Shown: positions 31,877 through 40,589, counted from the stretch's first letter. The stretch is 64,000 nt of DNA from JAHEEL01 sp964195545 (GCA_964195545.1 CAXMQQ010000019.1:37112-101111); one strand, 5' to 3'. Notes: generated from the letters alone by a model not told the origin. Numbers and translations are program-made.

Positions 31877-32676
31877 CGCCGTCTCTCTCCCTGAGCGACA
31901 TCGGCGTCCGATTCAACGGATCGAGAATCCTGGCTTCAGTCGATATGGAGATCGCCCGAGGGGAGTGGCTCGGGATCATTGGGCCGAACGGTGCCGGAAA
32001 GTCCACGTTGCTCCGTGCGATCATGGGAGCCGTCGAGTTCGATGGGTCGATAGCGATCGGGGGAGTTCCAACGTCCACGATGAAGCGCCGGGATCTTGCC
32101 CGGTCGGTCGCTCTCGTCCCCCAACACCCGGTCCTTCCGCCAGGCATGCGCGTCGTCGACTACGTGCTCCTCGGGCGCACACCACATGTGCATGCCGTCA
32201 CGGGCCCGTCCCTCCACGATCTTGATGTTGTCGCGACCATTCTCAGCGCACTCACGCTGTCGTCCTTCGTGGATCGGGATGTCACGACGCTGTCGGGGGG
32301 AGAGCTCCAGCGGGTGGTCATCGCAAGGGCGCTTGCTCAAGAATCCCCGATTCTCCTCCTCGACGAACCCACGACGTCCCTCGACATCGGGAAGCAACAA
32401 GAGGTTCTCGAACTCGTCGACCGGCTCCGCAGGGAGCGGACCCTCACCATCGTGTCGGCCATGCACGACCTGACGATCGCCGCACAGTTCCCCGACCGAT
32501 TGATCATGCTGGCGGATGGAGCGGTGGTTGCGGAGGGTGGCGGGCGGTCGGTCCTCGACCCGGCACTCATCAGGACCCACTACTCGGCCGATGTGAAGAT
32601 CCTCGACGATGGATCAGGTGGGATCGTGGTGGTCCCGCAGCGGTCTCAGGATCCGATGAACGACTCGAAGAACTGA
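31873..32676 (+). CDS. btuD: Cobalamin ABC transporter ATPase
   Basis: 267 residues, GTG start. Walker A GPNGAGKSTLLRA, Q-loop LVPQHPVL, signature LSGGELQRVVIARAL, Walker B ILLLDEPTTSLD, and switch His in MHDLTIA. It powers BtuC. The last 31 bases overlap the converging VIT-type gene. Confidence 0.94.
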   Translation: MTPSLSLSDIGVRFNGSRILASVDMEIARGEWLGIIGPNGAGKSTLLRAIMGAVEFDGSIAIGGVPTSTMKRRDLARSVALVPQHPVLPPGMRVVDYVLLGRTPHVHAVTGPSLHDLDVVATILSALTLSSFVDRDVTTLSGGELQRVVIARALAQESPILLLDEPTTSLDIGKQQEVLELVDRLRRERTLTIVSAMHDLTIAAQFPDRLIMLADGAVVAEGGGRSVLDPALIRTHYSADVKILDDGSGGIVVVPQRSQDPMNDSKN

Positions 32677-33386
32677 CCAACGAGGAAGCTCAGGGTGCCA
32701 CCGACGAAGCCGATGCCGAGGTTCTCCAACGCTGAGAGAATCGGATTGGTCTTCGTCATCATGGTCTTCGTGGCACCGACGACGATCAGGCCGAGTCCGG
32801 AGAGGATGGCGGCTACGAACAAGGCTGTCGTGGGATCGTCGAGGATGACAAACGGAAGAACAGAGGGGAGAGCACCGGCGAGGAACAGGGCGGCCGAGGC
32901 GAGGCCGGCCGTGTACGGGCTGCGCTTCTCGGCGTCGACGACCCCGAACTCGAGTCCGGCCATCACGCCGAGCATCGCCTCGTCGCTCCCGTCGATGATT
33001 TCAACCACCGTCTCCAGATCGTGTTCAACCAGACCCATGTTCCCGAACATGTAGCGGAGCTCGTCTCGCTCGTGGTCTCGGTGCTCCCTGAGATGCTGCG
33101 CTTCGAGCTCCATCTCAGCGGCGAAGACCTCCTCCTGGGACTTCGTGGCGACATACTCACCAGCCCCCATCGAGATCATGCCCGCGAAGGCTCCGGCGAT
33201 GGCGGTGAGGAGTACCTGTGTCGAGTCGAGTCCGGCTCCGACGACACCCGCAACGAGGAGGAACGTTGAGACGAGGCCGTCGTTCACACCAAGGATGATG
33301 TCGCGCATGTACTGTCGGGCTTTCCCGAGGTGGTTCTGGTAGTCGTCAGGGGGGACGGGAGAGGGAGGTGCAGTCACAGGCGCCAT
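32646..33386 (-). CDS. VIT1/CCC1 family iron/manganese transporter
   Basis: 246 residues. First helix motif DIILGVNDGLVSTFLLVAGVVGAG and MISMGAGEYVATKSQEEVF are the VIT signature. A Glu/His-rich cytoplasmic metal-binding loop follows (REHRDHERDELRYMF), and then three more helices (LASAALFLAGALPSVLPFVIL, ALFVAAILSGLGLIVVG, LGIGFVGGTLSFLVGQFF). Family members export or store Fe2+/Mn2+. The 3' end overlaps btuD on the opposite strand. Confidence 0.9.
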   Translation of the reverse strand: MAPVTAPPSPVPPDDYQNHLGKARQYMRDIILGVNDGLVSTFLLVAGVVGAGLDSTQVLLTAIAGAFAGMISMGAGEYVATKSQEEVFAAEMELEAQHLREHRDHERDELRYMFGNMGLVEHDLETVVEIIDGSDEAMLGVMAGLEFGVVDAEKRSPYTAGLASAALFLAGALPSVLPFVILDDPTTALFVAAILSGLGLIVVGATKTMMTKTNPILSALENLGIGFVGGTLSFLVGQFFESFIGS

Positions 33387-33726
33387 CGTACCGTCACTCC
33401 GCCCCCCCCAGACCCATACCCAGGGTTGGTGTCCTTGTATTTGACGCCGTCAGCCCGCGGAATGGGAGAGAACAGGAGTCGGCACGCGGGAGGGTACGCT
33501 GTGCCAACGACAGGGAGTAGAGATCACCGACGCGCCCGGAACGAACGACGAGTCCGCAGACGAAGAGGTCGAAGACCAAGCTGCAGACCCTGAGGAACTC
33601 GATCCCCGCCTCGGACCTCCGTCTCCTCCCTGGTCTCCGCAGACGAAGATCGCGGTAGCCGTCGGGCTCGTCGTCTTCGCAGCGATAGTCCTGTGGTTCT
33701 CTCGAGCAGCACTGTCCATCCTTGCC

Positions 33727-34788
33727 ATGGCGGGGATCGTGGCGTTCCTCGTTGCCCCCATGATCCGAGTCCTGCACCAACGCTTCCACTGGCCACGGTG
33801 GTTGGCTCTCGGAATTGGATATCTCGTCGTCCTGATCGTCTCGCTGCTCTTGATGGCGATCCTCGCTGTCGGCATCACGCAGTCCCTCGCCGGCGTCGAC
33901 GTCGCAGGGATGGAAGAGACCTCGCGAGGGGTCGCCCAGTGGTTCGTCGATGAGACAGAAGGACTCGTCATCTTCGGTATCGGCATCGACATGACCGAGA
34001 TCACCGAGCCAATCCGAACGTGGTTGGCCGACGAGTCCGTTTCAGGTGCCGACGGTGGCGGGATCAAGATCGATGCGGAGGCCCTTCAACGCTTGCTCGG
34101 CGGTGCGTTCAACTCGATCAGGACGGTGACGGGTCTGATCACGGCGATGGTCATGTCGGCCCTGATCACGATGATGATCGCGATATACCTCAACGCGGAC
34201 AGCACCAAGCTCTATCAGTGGATCGACAGGATGGTCCCACCAAGCTACGAACGGGACGCAGTTCTGTTATCCGACCGGGTTGGTGGTGTCTGGCGCGGCT
34301 ACGTCTATGGACAGTTGATCAACAGCCTGATCACAGGAGTCATGGTGTTCCTCGTGCTTGCACTCGTCGGCGTCCAGGGAGCCTTCCTGATGGGCGTGAT
34401 CATGATGCTCTTCAACATGATCCCGACGTTCGGGCCGATCATTGCCGCATTCCCTGGCGTCATCGCGGCCCTCGTGGGCGGTTCGACACGCTGGCCCGAC
34501 ATGAACAACTTCCTTTTCGCCTTGATCGTCGCAGGCATCTACGTCGTGGTCGTCCAGGCTCAGGCGAACATCATTGCGCCGAAGGTGATGGGGAGGGCAG
34601 TGCGGCTCTCCCCTGTGATCATCATGATCTCGCTGATAGTTGGGTTCAACGTCGCCGGCCTGATCGGATCGCTCCTCGCTGTTCCGGTCGTTGCTTCGAT
34701 CAAGGAGATCGTGTCGTATCTGTATGCGAAGGTGGTGGACCGAGAGCCCTTTGTGAACGGCAACGGCCACGGAACGGTCAAGGACTGA
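33727..34788 (+). CDS. AI-2E family transporter (PerM-like), true start probably upstream
   Basis: 353 residues from ATG 33727, with seven to eight hydrophobic segments and the family's C-terminal pattern NMIPTFGPIIAAFPGVIAALV and AQANIIAPKVMGRAV. Function is uncertain: members export small molecules or ions. The frame stays open upstream to a stop at 33442 and encodes an acidic stretch and the expected first helix (KIAVAVGLVVFAAIVLWFS) before ATG 33727, so the real start lies earlier, near 33523. No ATG, GTG or TTG occurs there in frame; ATC 33523 has GGGAG just upstream. Confidence 0.8.
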   Translation: MAGIVAFLVAPMIRVLHQRFHWPRWLALGIGYLVVLIVSLLLMAILAVGITQSLAGVDVAGMEETSRGVAQWFVDETEGLVIFGIGIDMTEITEPIRTWLADESVSGADGGGIKIDAEALQRLLGGAFNSIRTVTGLITAMVMSALITMMIAIYLNADSTKLYQWIDRMVPPSYERDAVLLSDRVGGVWRGYVYGQLINSLITGVMVFLVLALVGVQGAFLMGVIMMLFNMIPTFGPIIAAFPGVIAALVGGSTRWPDMNNFLFALIVAGIYVVVVQAQANIIAPKVMGRAVRLSPVIIMISLIVGFNVAGLIGSLLAVPVVASIKEIVSYLYAKVVDREPFVNGNGHGTVKD

Positions 34789-34789
34789 G

Positions 34790-36334
34790 ATGGAGAAGGT
34801 GCACGCCGACGCTGTCGTGATAGGGGCAGGGCTCGGAGGTCTCGGAGCAGCGGGCTATCTCGCCAGGGAGGGGCACCGCGTTGTGGTGCTTGAACACCAC
34901 GCCGTACCGGGTGGCTATGCCCACGAGTTCACGCGGCAGGGCTTCCGCTTCGAGGTCGCCCTTCATGCTCTCGACGGAGCCGGTTCAGGTGGTTGGCTCC
35001 ATCCCATGCTCAAGGACCTCGGTGTCCTGGACCGGGTCGAGATCACGAGACTCGATCCGTTCTACACAACCCGGTTCCCGGATTACGAGATCACTGTTCC
35101 CGCCGATCTGTCCGGCTACCTGCTCGAACTGAAATCCGTGTTCCCCCACGAGGCGGAGGGCATCGACGGCCTGTTCGCTGCGATCGGGCGGGTCGCCGCT
35201 GACGTAGGCCGGTACACGAAGGAGAGCAAGCGGGGGGTTCGAGCCACGCCGATTGAGATGATGGAACGCTTCCCCGACATGGCGATCGCGTTCTCCCAGG
35301 ACTGGCAGACCTTCATGAGTCGGTACGTCACAGACACTCAACTCCAGGCCGTCGTCTCAACCCTCTGGGGATACCTGGGCCTCCCGCCGTCCAAGGTATC
35401 GGCGGGATTGCTCGCCCTCGTCATCAACAGCTATCACACTTCGGGTGCCTGGTACCCGAGGGGCGGGAGCCAGGCGATGAGTCGCGCGATCGTCGAAGGG
35501 ATCAACACCCACGGAGGAGAGGTTCGCTTCAGGACCCGCGTGACCCGGATCGAAGTGAACGACGGGCGAGCGGTGGCCGTCGAAACGAACAAGGGACTGC
35601 GGGTCGAGGCGGACGTCATCGTGTCGAACGCCAGTCCGTTGGCAACAGTGGCGATGATGGGCAGAGACCATCTTGAAGAGCGATTCCTCTCCGGTGTCGA
35701 TCGGGACGTGCCGGCGATGTCGAATCTCGTGGTCTATCTCGGCCTTGATCGCGATCTCGTTGCTGAGGGTTGGGACCACCACGAGTTCTTCCTTTCCGAC
35801 GGTTACGACACGGATGCCGACTACGCGGCGATGGTGTCCGGCGATTTCTCGAAGACAGGGATGGTGATCGCCAACTACACCGACTCAGACCCCGGTTGTG
35901 CCCCGGAAGGCAAGAGCGTGCTCGTGATGCTGTCGCTCGCTCCCTGGGGATACGACAACGTGTGGGGGACGGGCGGCGACCTGACCGGGTACTCCGAGAA
36001 CCCCAATTATCTGCGGATCAAGGAAGAGGCGGCGAATCACCTGATCGACCGGGCCGAGGCGCTCATACCCGGACTGAGGGATTCGATCGTCGTCAAAGAG
36101 ATCGGAACTCCACTCACAAACGTCCGATACGGACTCAACCAGGGTGGGAGTATCTACGGACGAGAGCAGACGGTCGAGAACATGCTCAACCGGAGGAGCC
36201 CGACGTCGTCGATCCCGAATCTCCTCTTCGCCGGCGCGTGGGTCGGTGGGGGCGGCATGAGTGCCGCTCTCGCGTCTGGACGAACGGCCGCATCGATCGC
36301 AGGAAAGATCCTTTCAGGGCAACGGGACACGTAG
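34790..36334 (+). CDS. FAD-dependent phytoene desaturase/retinol-saturase-like oxidoreductase
   Basis: 514 residues. Dinucleotide-binding motif GAGLGGLGAAGYLAREGHRV followed by VLEHHAVPGGYAHEF, and the closing FAD motif LLFAGAWVGGGGMSAALASGRTAA. Similar proteins (CrtI/CrtO, retinol saturase) oxidise or reduce polyene chains. No carotenoid genes are adjacent, so the substrate is unknown. It begins 1 nt after the AI-2E gene. Confidence 0.85.
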   Translation: MEKVHADAVVIGAGLGGLGAAGYLAREGHRVVVLEHHAVPGGYAHEFTRQGFRFEVALHALDGAGSGGWLHPMLKDLGVLDRVEITRLDPFYTTRFPDYEITVPADLSGYLLELKSVFPHEAEGIDGLFAAIGRVAADVGRYTKESKRGVRATPIEMMERFPDMAIAFSQDWQTFMSRYVTDTQLQAVVSTLWGYLGLPPSKVSAGLLALVINSYHTSGAWYPRGGSQAMSRAIVEGINTHGGEVRFRTRVTRIEVNDGRAVAVETNKGLRVEADVIVSNASPLATVAMMGRDHLEERFLSGVDRDVPAMSNLVVYLGLDRDLVAEGWDHHEFFLSDGYDTDADYAAMVSGDFSKTGMVIANYTDSDPGCAPEGKSVLVMLSLAPWGYDNVWGTGGDLTGYSENPNYLRIKEEAANHLIDRAEALIPGLRDSIVVKEIGTPLTNVRYGLNQGGSIYGREQTVENMLNRRSPTSSIPNLLFAGAWVGGGGMSAALASGRTAASIAGKILSGQRDT

Positions 36335-36369
36335 CGCTCCACCGCAAGCTCGGCAGCGCCGGGCCTCCA

Positions 36370-36375
36370 TAGACT
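36370..36375 (+). promoter_or_regulatory. -10 box TAGACT for leaderless MFS gene
   Basis: TAGACT ends 6 nt before GTG 36382; no ribosome site is visible. This supports the GTG as both transcription and translation start. Confidence 0.6.
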
Positions 36376-36381
36376 GGCGTC

Positions 36382-38043
36382 GTGTCTCAGTCTGTAGCCC
36401 CCCTCAAGATCAATCGATTCCGAGCACTATGGCTCGCCGCGATCTTCTCCAATGTCGGTTCGTTCCTCCAGGCAGTAGCGGCTTCATGGCTGATGCTCGA
36501 ATTGACCGGCTCGGCACTTTGGGTCGGGGTCATGTCAGCGTCGTCGACGCTTCCACTCCTTGTCTTCTCTCTTCCAGCGGGTGCCATCGCCGACATGTTC
36601 GATCGGCGAAAGGTCCTGATCGTGGCCCAGATGACGATGGGTGGTTCAGCGGCGGCGATGGCGATCCTGACAGCCGCCGGTTTGATCACCCCCGGCATGT
36701 TGCTCGGCCTCGGGTTGTTGCTGGGAACGGGACTCGCGTTCAATCTTCCGTCCTGGCAGGCGACCGTTCCAGACCTTGTCCCTCGGGGGTTGGTTGCGAG
36801 TGCCGTGGCTCTCAATTCTGCTGCGTTCAACGTGGCGCGTGCGATCGGGCCGGCGCTCGGAGGGCTCATCGTTGCTGTCGCTGGGGCGCAAGTGGCGTTC
36901 GGGCTGAACGCCCTGTCATATCTCGGCGTGATCGTGGTCCTCGTGGTCCTGGCGAAAGTCATGGACTCTCCCGATCGGGAACAAGCGTCGATGCGAAACG
37001 CGATCGCTCTCGGAGTGCGCTTCGCCAGATTCACACCGTCGTTCCGCAAGGTGATGGCCGTTGCCGCGATGTTCGCGTTGACTTCTTCAGTGATCCAGTC
37101 CGTGCTTCCGGTCCGCACCGAAGAGCTGGGAGGGGGAGCTGGAGCGTTCGGTCTGCTCCTGGGAGCGATGGGAGTCGGCGCTCTGTTGGGGGCATTCACC
37201 CGAGATCCCGTCACATCAGCACTCGGCCGATGGTCGTTGCCGGCCACGGTCACGCTGGTTGGGATCGCAGGTGTCGCTCTTGGCCTTGCTCCGTCGATGG
37301 GGCTGGCGTTCGCCGCCCTCGTGGTCGTCGGACTCGCCTGGGTGTGGACCCTCGCAAACCTGAACGCAACGGCGCAACTCATGTCCCCGGAGTGGGTAAG
37401 AGGTCGAGCGATGGGGTTGTACATGCTGTCGTTCGCCGGGACGCTCCCGCTTGGCGCCATCATGTCCGGTTGGATCGCCGACCGAATCGGAGCGGGCGGT
37501 GCAGAGATCGTTCTCTCCTCGCTCGGAATTGCGCTCGGGCTCATCGTGGTCCCCGCCCTCAGAATCCCCGCTCTGAGCGATGTCATCACCCCGGAGTTCA
37601 CGGACGAAAGGGTCTTCCTTCCGCACGTCGACACCGAAGGAGGACCCGTTCTGATGACGGCGACCTGGGAGATTGGCCGTTCGGATCTCGCGGAGTTTCT
37701 CGAGGTGATGCGAGAGGTTCGACTCGTTCGTCTGAGGACCGGCGCATACCGCTGGCGCCTCTATCGGGACGCCTCAGACCCACATCGATTGACCGAGGTG
37801 TTCCTAACGCGCTCATGGGAAGAGCATCTCGCACAGCACCGACGCATCGACGACGTTTCGCGGGAGGTTCTCCACCGGGCTCGAGCGTTCGGTCAATCCG
37901 GTGGTCCACGAACCAGACACCTCGTGGCCGTGGACATGGAGAGCTCCGACGACTGGGATGCGCTCATCGAGTCGCACGCCCAGTATCACGCGAGTGATGG
38001 TTCGATCCCGCTCGATCGATCGACCGATCCGAATTCCGCGTGA
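36382..38043 (+). CDS. MFS transporter of the enterobactin-exporter-like (MFS_3) family
   Basis: 553 residues. Twelve-helix MFS core (residues ~1-405) with NRFRALWLAAIFSNVGSFLQAVA and the loop motif DMFDRRKVLI, then a soluble C-terminal domain (~420-540, LMTATWEIGRSDLAEFLEVM to HLVAVDME) that resembles a ferredoxin-like antibiotic-monooxygenase fold. This architecture is normal for MFS_3. The exported compound is not known. Several long frames on both strands here are shadows. Confidence 0.88.
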   Translation: MSQSVAPLKINRFRALWLAAIFSNVGSFLQAVAASWLMLELTGSALWVGVMSASSTLPLLVFSLPAGAIADMFDRRKVLIVAQMTMGGSAAAMAILTAAGLITPGMLLGLGLLLGTGLAFNLPSWQATVPDLVPRGLVASAVALNSAAFNVARAIGPALGGLIVAVAGAQVAFGLNALSYLGVIVVLVVLAKVMDSPDREQASMRNAIALGVRFARFTPSFRKVMAVAAMFALTSSVIQSVLPVRTEELGGGAGAFGLLLGAMGVGALLGAFTRDPVTSALGRWSLPATVTLVGIAGVALGLAPSMGLAFAALVVVGLAWVWTLANLNATAQLMSPEWVRGRAMGLYMLSFAGTLPLGAIMSGWIADRIGAGGAEIVLSSLGIALGLIVVPALRIPALSDVITPEFTDERVFLPHVDTEGGPVLMTATWEIGRSDLAEFLEVMREVRLVRLRTGAYRWRLYRDASDPHRLTEVFLTRSWEEHLAQHRRIDDVSREVLHRARAFGQSGGPRTRHLVAVDMESSDDWDALIESHAQYHASDGSIPLDRSTDPNSA

Positions 38044-38089
38044 CGTTCGTTCCCCTGAAACCACATTGCCAATGCAGCTGGTGACCCGG

Positions 38090-38095
38090 TAGCGT
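38090..38095 (+). promoter_or_regulatory. -10 box TAGCGT before PAP2 gene
   Basis: TAGCGT ends 9 nt before ATG 38105, consistent with a very short or absent leader. Confidence 0.45.
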
Positions 38096-38104
38096 CGCGG
38101 TTCC

Positions 38105-38752
38105 ATGGGGATATCCACAGACAAGCGATTTCGGGTCTGCGCAGGGCTGTTCGGCGCCTTCCTGCTGCTGACGGCGATCGTCGTTGCTGGGTGGACGCAA
38201 TCGGTCGACGACGCGTGGCTGTCGTTGATGGAGGATCTGGAAGTCCCGTGGCTCCTGTCTGTGGCGGAGCTGTTTCACCACCTCGGGTCGGTTCCCATCG
38301 CCCTTGTGGCCAGCGTTCTGATCGCCGTCATGTTCGTCATCGCAAGGAGATGGTGGGCATTCTGGACTTGGTTCACGATCGTTGCCGGGGCGCGGGTCTT
38401 TTCCACGATCACGAAGCTGTTGGTGGATCGGCCGCGCCCAGTCGATTCGCTCGTCCACGAGTCCTCTGCGTCGTATCCGTCGGCGCACGCGATGGTGTCG
38501 GGCGCCGCAATGGGGATCGGACTGGCTGTGATCCTCGGGACCATGTGGCCACGCCGGAATCGGCTGATCCTCGGCATCGGTATCGCGTACGCCGTGGTCA
38601 TGGCCTGGAGCCGCACATATCTGCGGGTCCATTGGCTCACCGATGTGGTGGGCGGCCTTCTCTTCGGTTCCGCGATCGTCTGTCTGGTCGCGGCGGCGGC
38701 GATTCAGCGTCGCCGAGATGTTCGGGATGGCGTTGACGAACTCGGCGAGTAG
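38105..38752 (+). CDS. PAP2 family lipid phosphatase
   Basis: 215 residues with five to six helices. The three phosphatase motifs are present: KLLVDRPRP (KxxxxxxRP), SYPSAHAM (PSGH-type with Ala for Gly) and SRTYLRVHWLTDVVGG (SRxxxxxHxxxD). Such enzymes remove phosphate from undecaprenyl-pyrophosphate or phosphatidic acid at the outer face. It is a single gene with a leaderless-type -10. Confidence 0.9.
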   Translation: MGISTDKRFRVCAGLFGAFLLLTAIVVAGWTQSVDDAWLSLMEDLEVPWLLSVAELFHHLGSVPIALVASVLIAVMFVIARRWWAFWTWFTIVAGARVFSTITKLLVDRPRPVDSLVHESSASYPSAHAMVSGAAMGIGLAVILGTMWPRRNRLILGIGIAYAVVMAWSRTYLRVHWLTDVVGGLLFGSAIVCLVAAAAIQRRRDVRDGVDELGE

Positions 38753-38761
38753 TCGGTCCCT

Positions 38762-39007
38762 GGTACGCGCAGCGCGTCGTCGCTCCACCTCCGCTCCGAA
38801 CACCGACCCGTTGTCGCCATCTCGACCGACGACGCTCCCACATTCATCCAGGAACGGCTCGGTCACGCGTCGATCAAGACCACCGTGGATACCTACGGGT
38901 ACCTGTTCGAGGGCCTGAATGAGCCTGCCGCCGACCGCCTTGATGCGACCTACGGGGTTTCTGAGGTGCACGCGGACGAATTCCGGGGTTGCTGCTCCAA
39001 CCGCTGA
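38762..39007 (+). pseudogene. Tyrosine integrase remnant (C-terminal end) beside tRNA-Ile
   Basis: The frame to TGA 39007 encodes PTFIQERLGHASIKTTVDTY then GYLFEGLNEPAADRLDATYG, the last catalytic motif of phage-type integrases: LGHAS, then the nucleophilic Tyr in DTYGYL. Only about 80 residues remain, and the preceding part (LHLRSEHRP) is a degraded LRHTH box. No start, no N-terminal domains and no other phage genes are seen. It ends 39 nt before a tRNA-Ile 3' end, the usual integration target. Confidence 0.75.
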
Positions 39008-39013
39008 ATGACC

Positions 39014-39040
39014 GAAACCCCTTGCTGTGCAAGGGGTTTC
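39014..39040 (-). terminator. Terminator hairpin of tRNA-Ile
   Basis: GAAACCCCTTG and CAAGGGGTTTC form a perfect 11-bp stem with a 5-nt loop, directly downstream of tRNA-Ile on the minus strand. Such stems are typical after actinobacterial tRNA genes. Confidence 0.75.
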
Positions 39041-39045
39041 GTCCG

Positions 39046-39120
39046 TGGGCCCACCTGGATTTGAACCAGGGACCTCATCCTTATCAGGGATGCGCTCTAA
39101 CCAGGCTGAGCTATGGGCCC
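39046..39120 (-). tRNA. tRNA-Ile(GAU)
   Basis: 75 nt. Acceptor GGGCCCA pairs with TGGGCCC, discriminator A, D-arm AGCTCAGCCTGGTTAGAGC, anticodon loop CTGATAA (GAU), T-arm GGTTCAAATCC. A TATCGT -10 box (39137-39132) ends 11 nt upstream. Confidence 0.97.
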
Positions 39121-39131
39121 GCGGAGCGAGA

Positions 39132-39137
39132 ACGATA
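39132..39137 (-). promoter_or_regulatory. -10 box TATCGT of tRNA-Ile
   Basis: Lies 11 nt before the mature 5' end, the same distance as in four other tRNA genes of this window. Confidence 0.55.
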
Positions 39138-39203
39138 GCAAACAGGGAGCCGTAGAGACCAGGCCGGGAATAGCCTGACCGTAGAAAGCGATCTCTGGAC
39201 ATC

Positions 39204-40061
39204 ATGACTCAGGCACAACTCGTCGGCATCTCTGGCAGCCTCCGCGCCGCCTCCTACAACACGGCGCTGCTCCGCGCCGCGTTCGAGAACCTGCCCGACA
39301 GGGTTACGGCGAGCCTCTCCTCGCTCAAAGGCATTCCTCTATTCGACCAGGACGAACTGAAGGAGCACGGGACGCCTGCCTCCGTGAACGAACTTCGCTC
39401 GGCGGTCGCCGCAGCGGACGGAATCGTCTTTGCCACGCCCGAGTACAACTGGTCGGTCACAGGAGCGATGAAGAACGCCATCGACTGGCTCTCGGGCGGG
39501 CCGAATTCACCGCTCGACTTCAAACCGGCAGCGATCATCGGCATTGGGGGCGGATCAGGGACTGCTCGCTCGCAGGAGCACCTCCGTGACATCCTGGGAC
39601 ACAACAGCCTCTGCATCCTCGCGGATCCCCAGGTCATGGTCAGCGGCCTCGGCGAGCGATTCGACGGGCTCGAACTTGTCGACGATGGCGTCAAGAGCGA
39701 ACTCGACAGCATGGTGAATGGCCTCCTCCGACTCGTTGAGCGGTCTCGCTCAAGGGAACGTCTCGAAGTAGACGGGGCGGTGCTCATCGTCGGAGCGGTC
39801 GATCAGCAGACAGCCACGGCCGCGAGAAGTCTCGTGGAGATGGGCTACCGAACGCTGCAGGCATCCTCAGTGATCGACGCCGAACGGATTCTCACCAAGA
39901 GACCTGTGGCCGCGATGGTGTTGGATCCTGCGATTGCGACGGTCGATCGGGTTCGTATCGATACCGCCGCTGGTGATCTTCCGGTCGTCATCGCTACTGA
40001 TCCTGCGACGGTTGGGGCGGCGGTCGATGACACCCTTCGCTACGGCACCGACCCCGGGTAG
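39204..40061 (+). CDS. NADPH-dependent FMN reductase fused to a receiver-like domain
   Basis: 285 residues. Residues 1-180 are a flavodoxin-like FMN reductase: GISGSLRAASYNTALLR (phosphate loop) and TPEYNWSVTGAMKNAIDWLS. After a short linker (~185) comes a response-regulator-like fold: VLIVGAVDQQTATAARSL, GYRTLQASSVIDAERIL, then VAAMVLDPAI with the Asp that would be phosphorylated. The acidic pair and the conserved Lys of true receivers are missing. A reductase bearing a degenerate receiver is unusual. Promoter TAGCCT lies ~28 nt upstream. Confidence 0.82.
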   Translation: MTQAQLVGISGSLRAASYNTALLRAAFENLPDRVTASLSSLKGIPLFDQDELKEHGTPASVNELRSAVAAADGIVFATPEYNWSVTGAMKNAIDWLSGGPNSPLDFKPAAIIGIGGGSGTARSQEHLRDILGHNSLCILADPQVMVSGLGERFDGLELVDDGVKSELDSMVNGLLRLVERSRSRERLEVDGAVLIVGAVDQQTATAARSLVEMGYRTLQASSVIDAERILTKRPVAAMVLDPAIATVDRVRIDTAAGDLPVVIATDPATVGAAVDDTLRYGTDPG

Positions 40062-40093
40062 CCTCGAATTTCACGAAACCTCTGGGAGGCACA

Positions 40094-40546
40094 ATGCGCG
40101 ACTGGGTCATGCTGTTTCACGTCCTATCCATCATCGTCTGGATGGGCGGATCGATCTATGTCGAGGCATTGATGGCGGCCGCCGGGCGGGGAGGCGACGA
40201 CGGTGCGTTCGTGACAGTGTTCCGGAAGGTTGGGACAACGAACCGACGGATCTTCAACCTTGCGGGTGTCTCGACCATCGTGTTCGGCTTCTGGCTGGTC
40301 TTCATTTCCCCAGGGTGGGAGTTCGAGATGATCTGGATCACCATGGGGATACTCCTCTCGACGATCGCCGTCGTCATCGACTTCTTCTACGCCACGCCCC
40401 GTACCGACCGCGTGGAGAGGATGACCGACGACCCCGAGCAGTCGGAAGACGCGATCAACGCCGTCATCAAGCAGGTCATCGCCGCCGGGCATGCCAGGGT
40501 TGGATTGCTCTTTGTGGCGTTCGTCTTCATGATCTTCAAGTTCTGA
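40094..40546 (+). CDS. DUF2269-like four-helix membrane protein
   Basis: 150 residues. Four helices: VMLFHVLSIIVWMGGSIYVEAL, IFNLAGVSTIVFGFWLVF, MIWITMGILLSTIAVVIDFFY and ARVGLLFVAFVFMIFKF. The HVLSIIVWMGG opening resembles DUF2269 and CopD-like proteins. Role unknown. GGGAGG precedes the ATG, and TAGCCT (40058-40063) may be its promoter. Confidence 0.72.
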   Translation: MRDWVMLFHVLSIIVWMGGSIYVEALMAAAGRGGDDGAFVTVFRKVGTTNRRIFNLAGVSTIVFGFWLVFISPGWEFEMIWITMGILLSTIAVVIDFFYATPRTDRVERMTDDPEQSEDAINAVIKQVIAAGHARVGLLFVAFVFMIFKF

Positions 40547-40572
40547 CGCGTTCGGCATGGCCGACCTACCGG

Positions 40573-40578
40573 TACACT
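40573..40578 (+). promoter_or_regulatory. -10 box TACACT of tRNA-Ala
   Basis: Ends exactly 11 nt before the mature tRNA, matching four other tRNA genes here. Confidence 0.55.
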
Positions 40579-40589
40579 CCCGATCACAC

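Noticed and set aside
32646..32676. Overlap of btuD and VIT gene as a sign of a frameshift
   Set aside because: Both proteins have normal lengths and intact C-termini; a 31-bp convergent overlap is unremarkable.
36261..37997. 578-codon plus-strand frame and 415-codon minus-strand frame across the MFS gene
   Set aside because: Arg/Ser/Pro-rich shadow frames of a clear twelve-helix transporter, common in GC-rich DNA.
37964..39205. 413-codon minus-strand frame over PAP2, integrase remnant and tRNA-Ile
   Set aside because: It reads through a tRNA gene and shows only low-complexity Arg/Asp/His sequence.
40112..40128. TGTTTCACGT inside the DUF2269-like gene as a second parS
   Set aside because: Only the left half of the site matches; the right half is absent.
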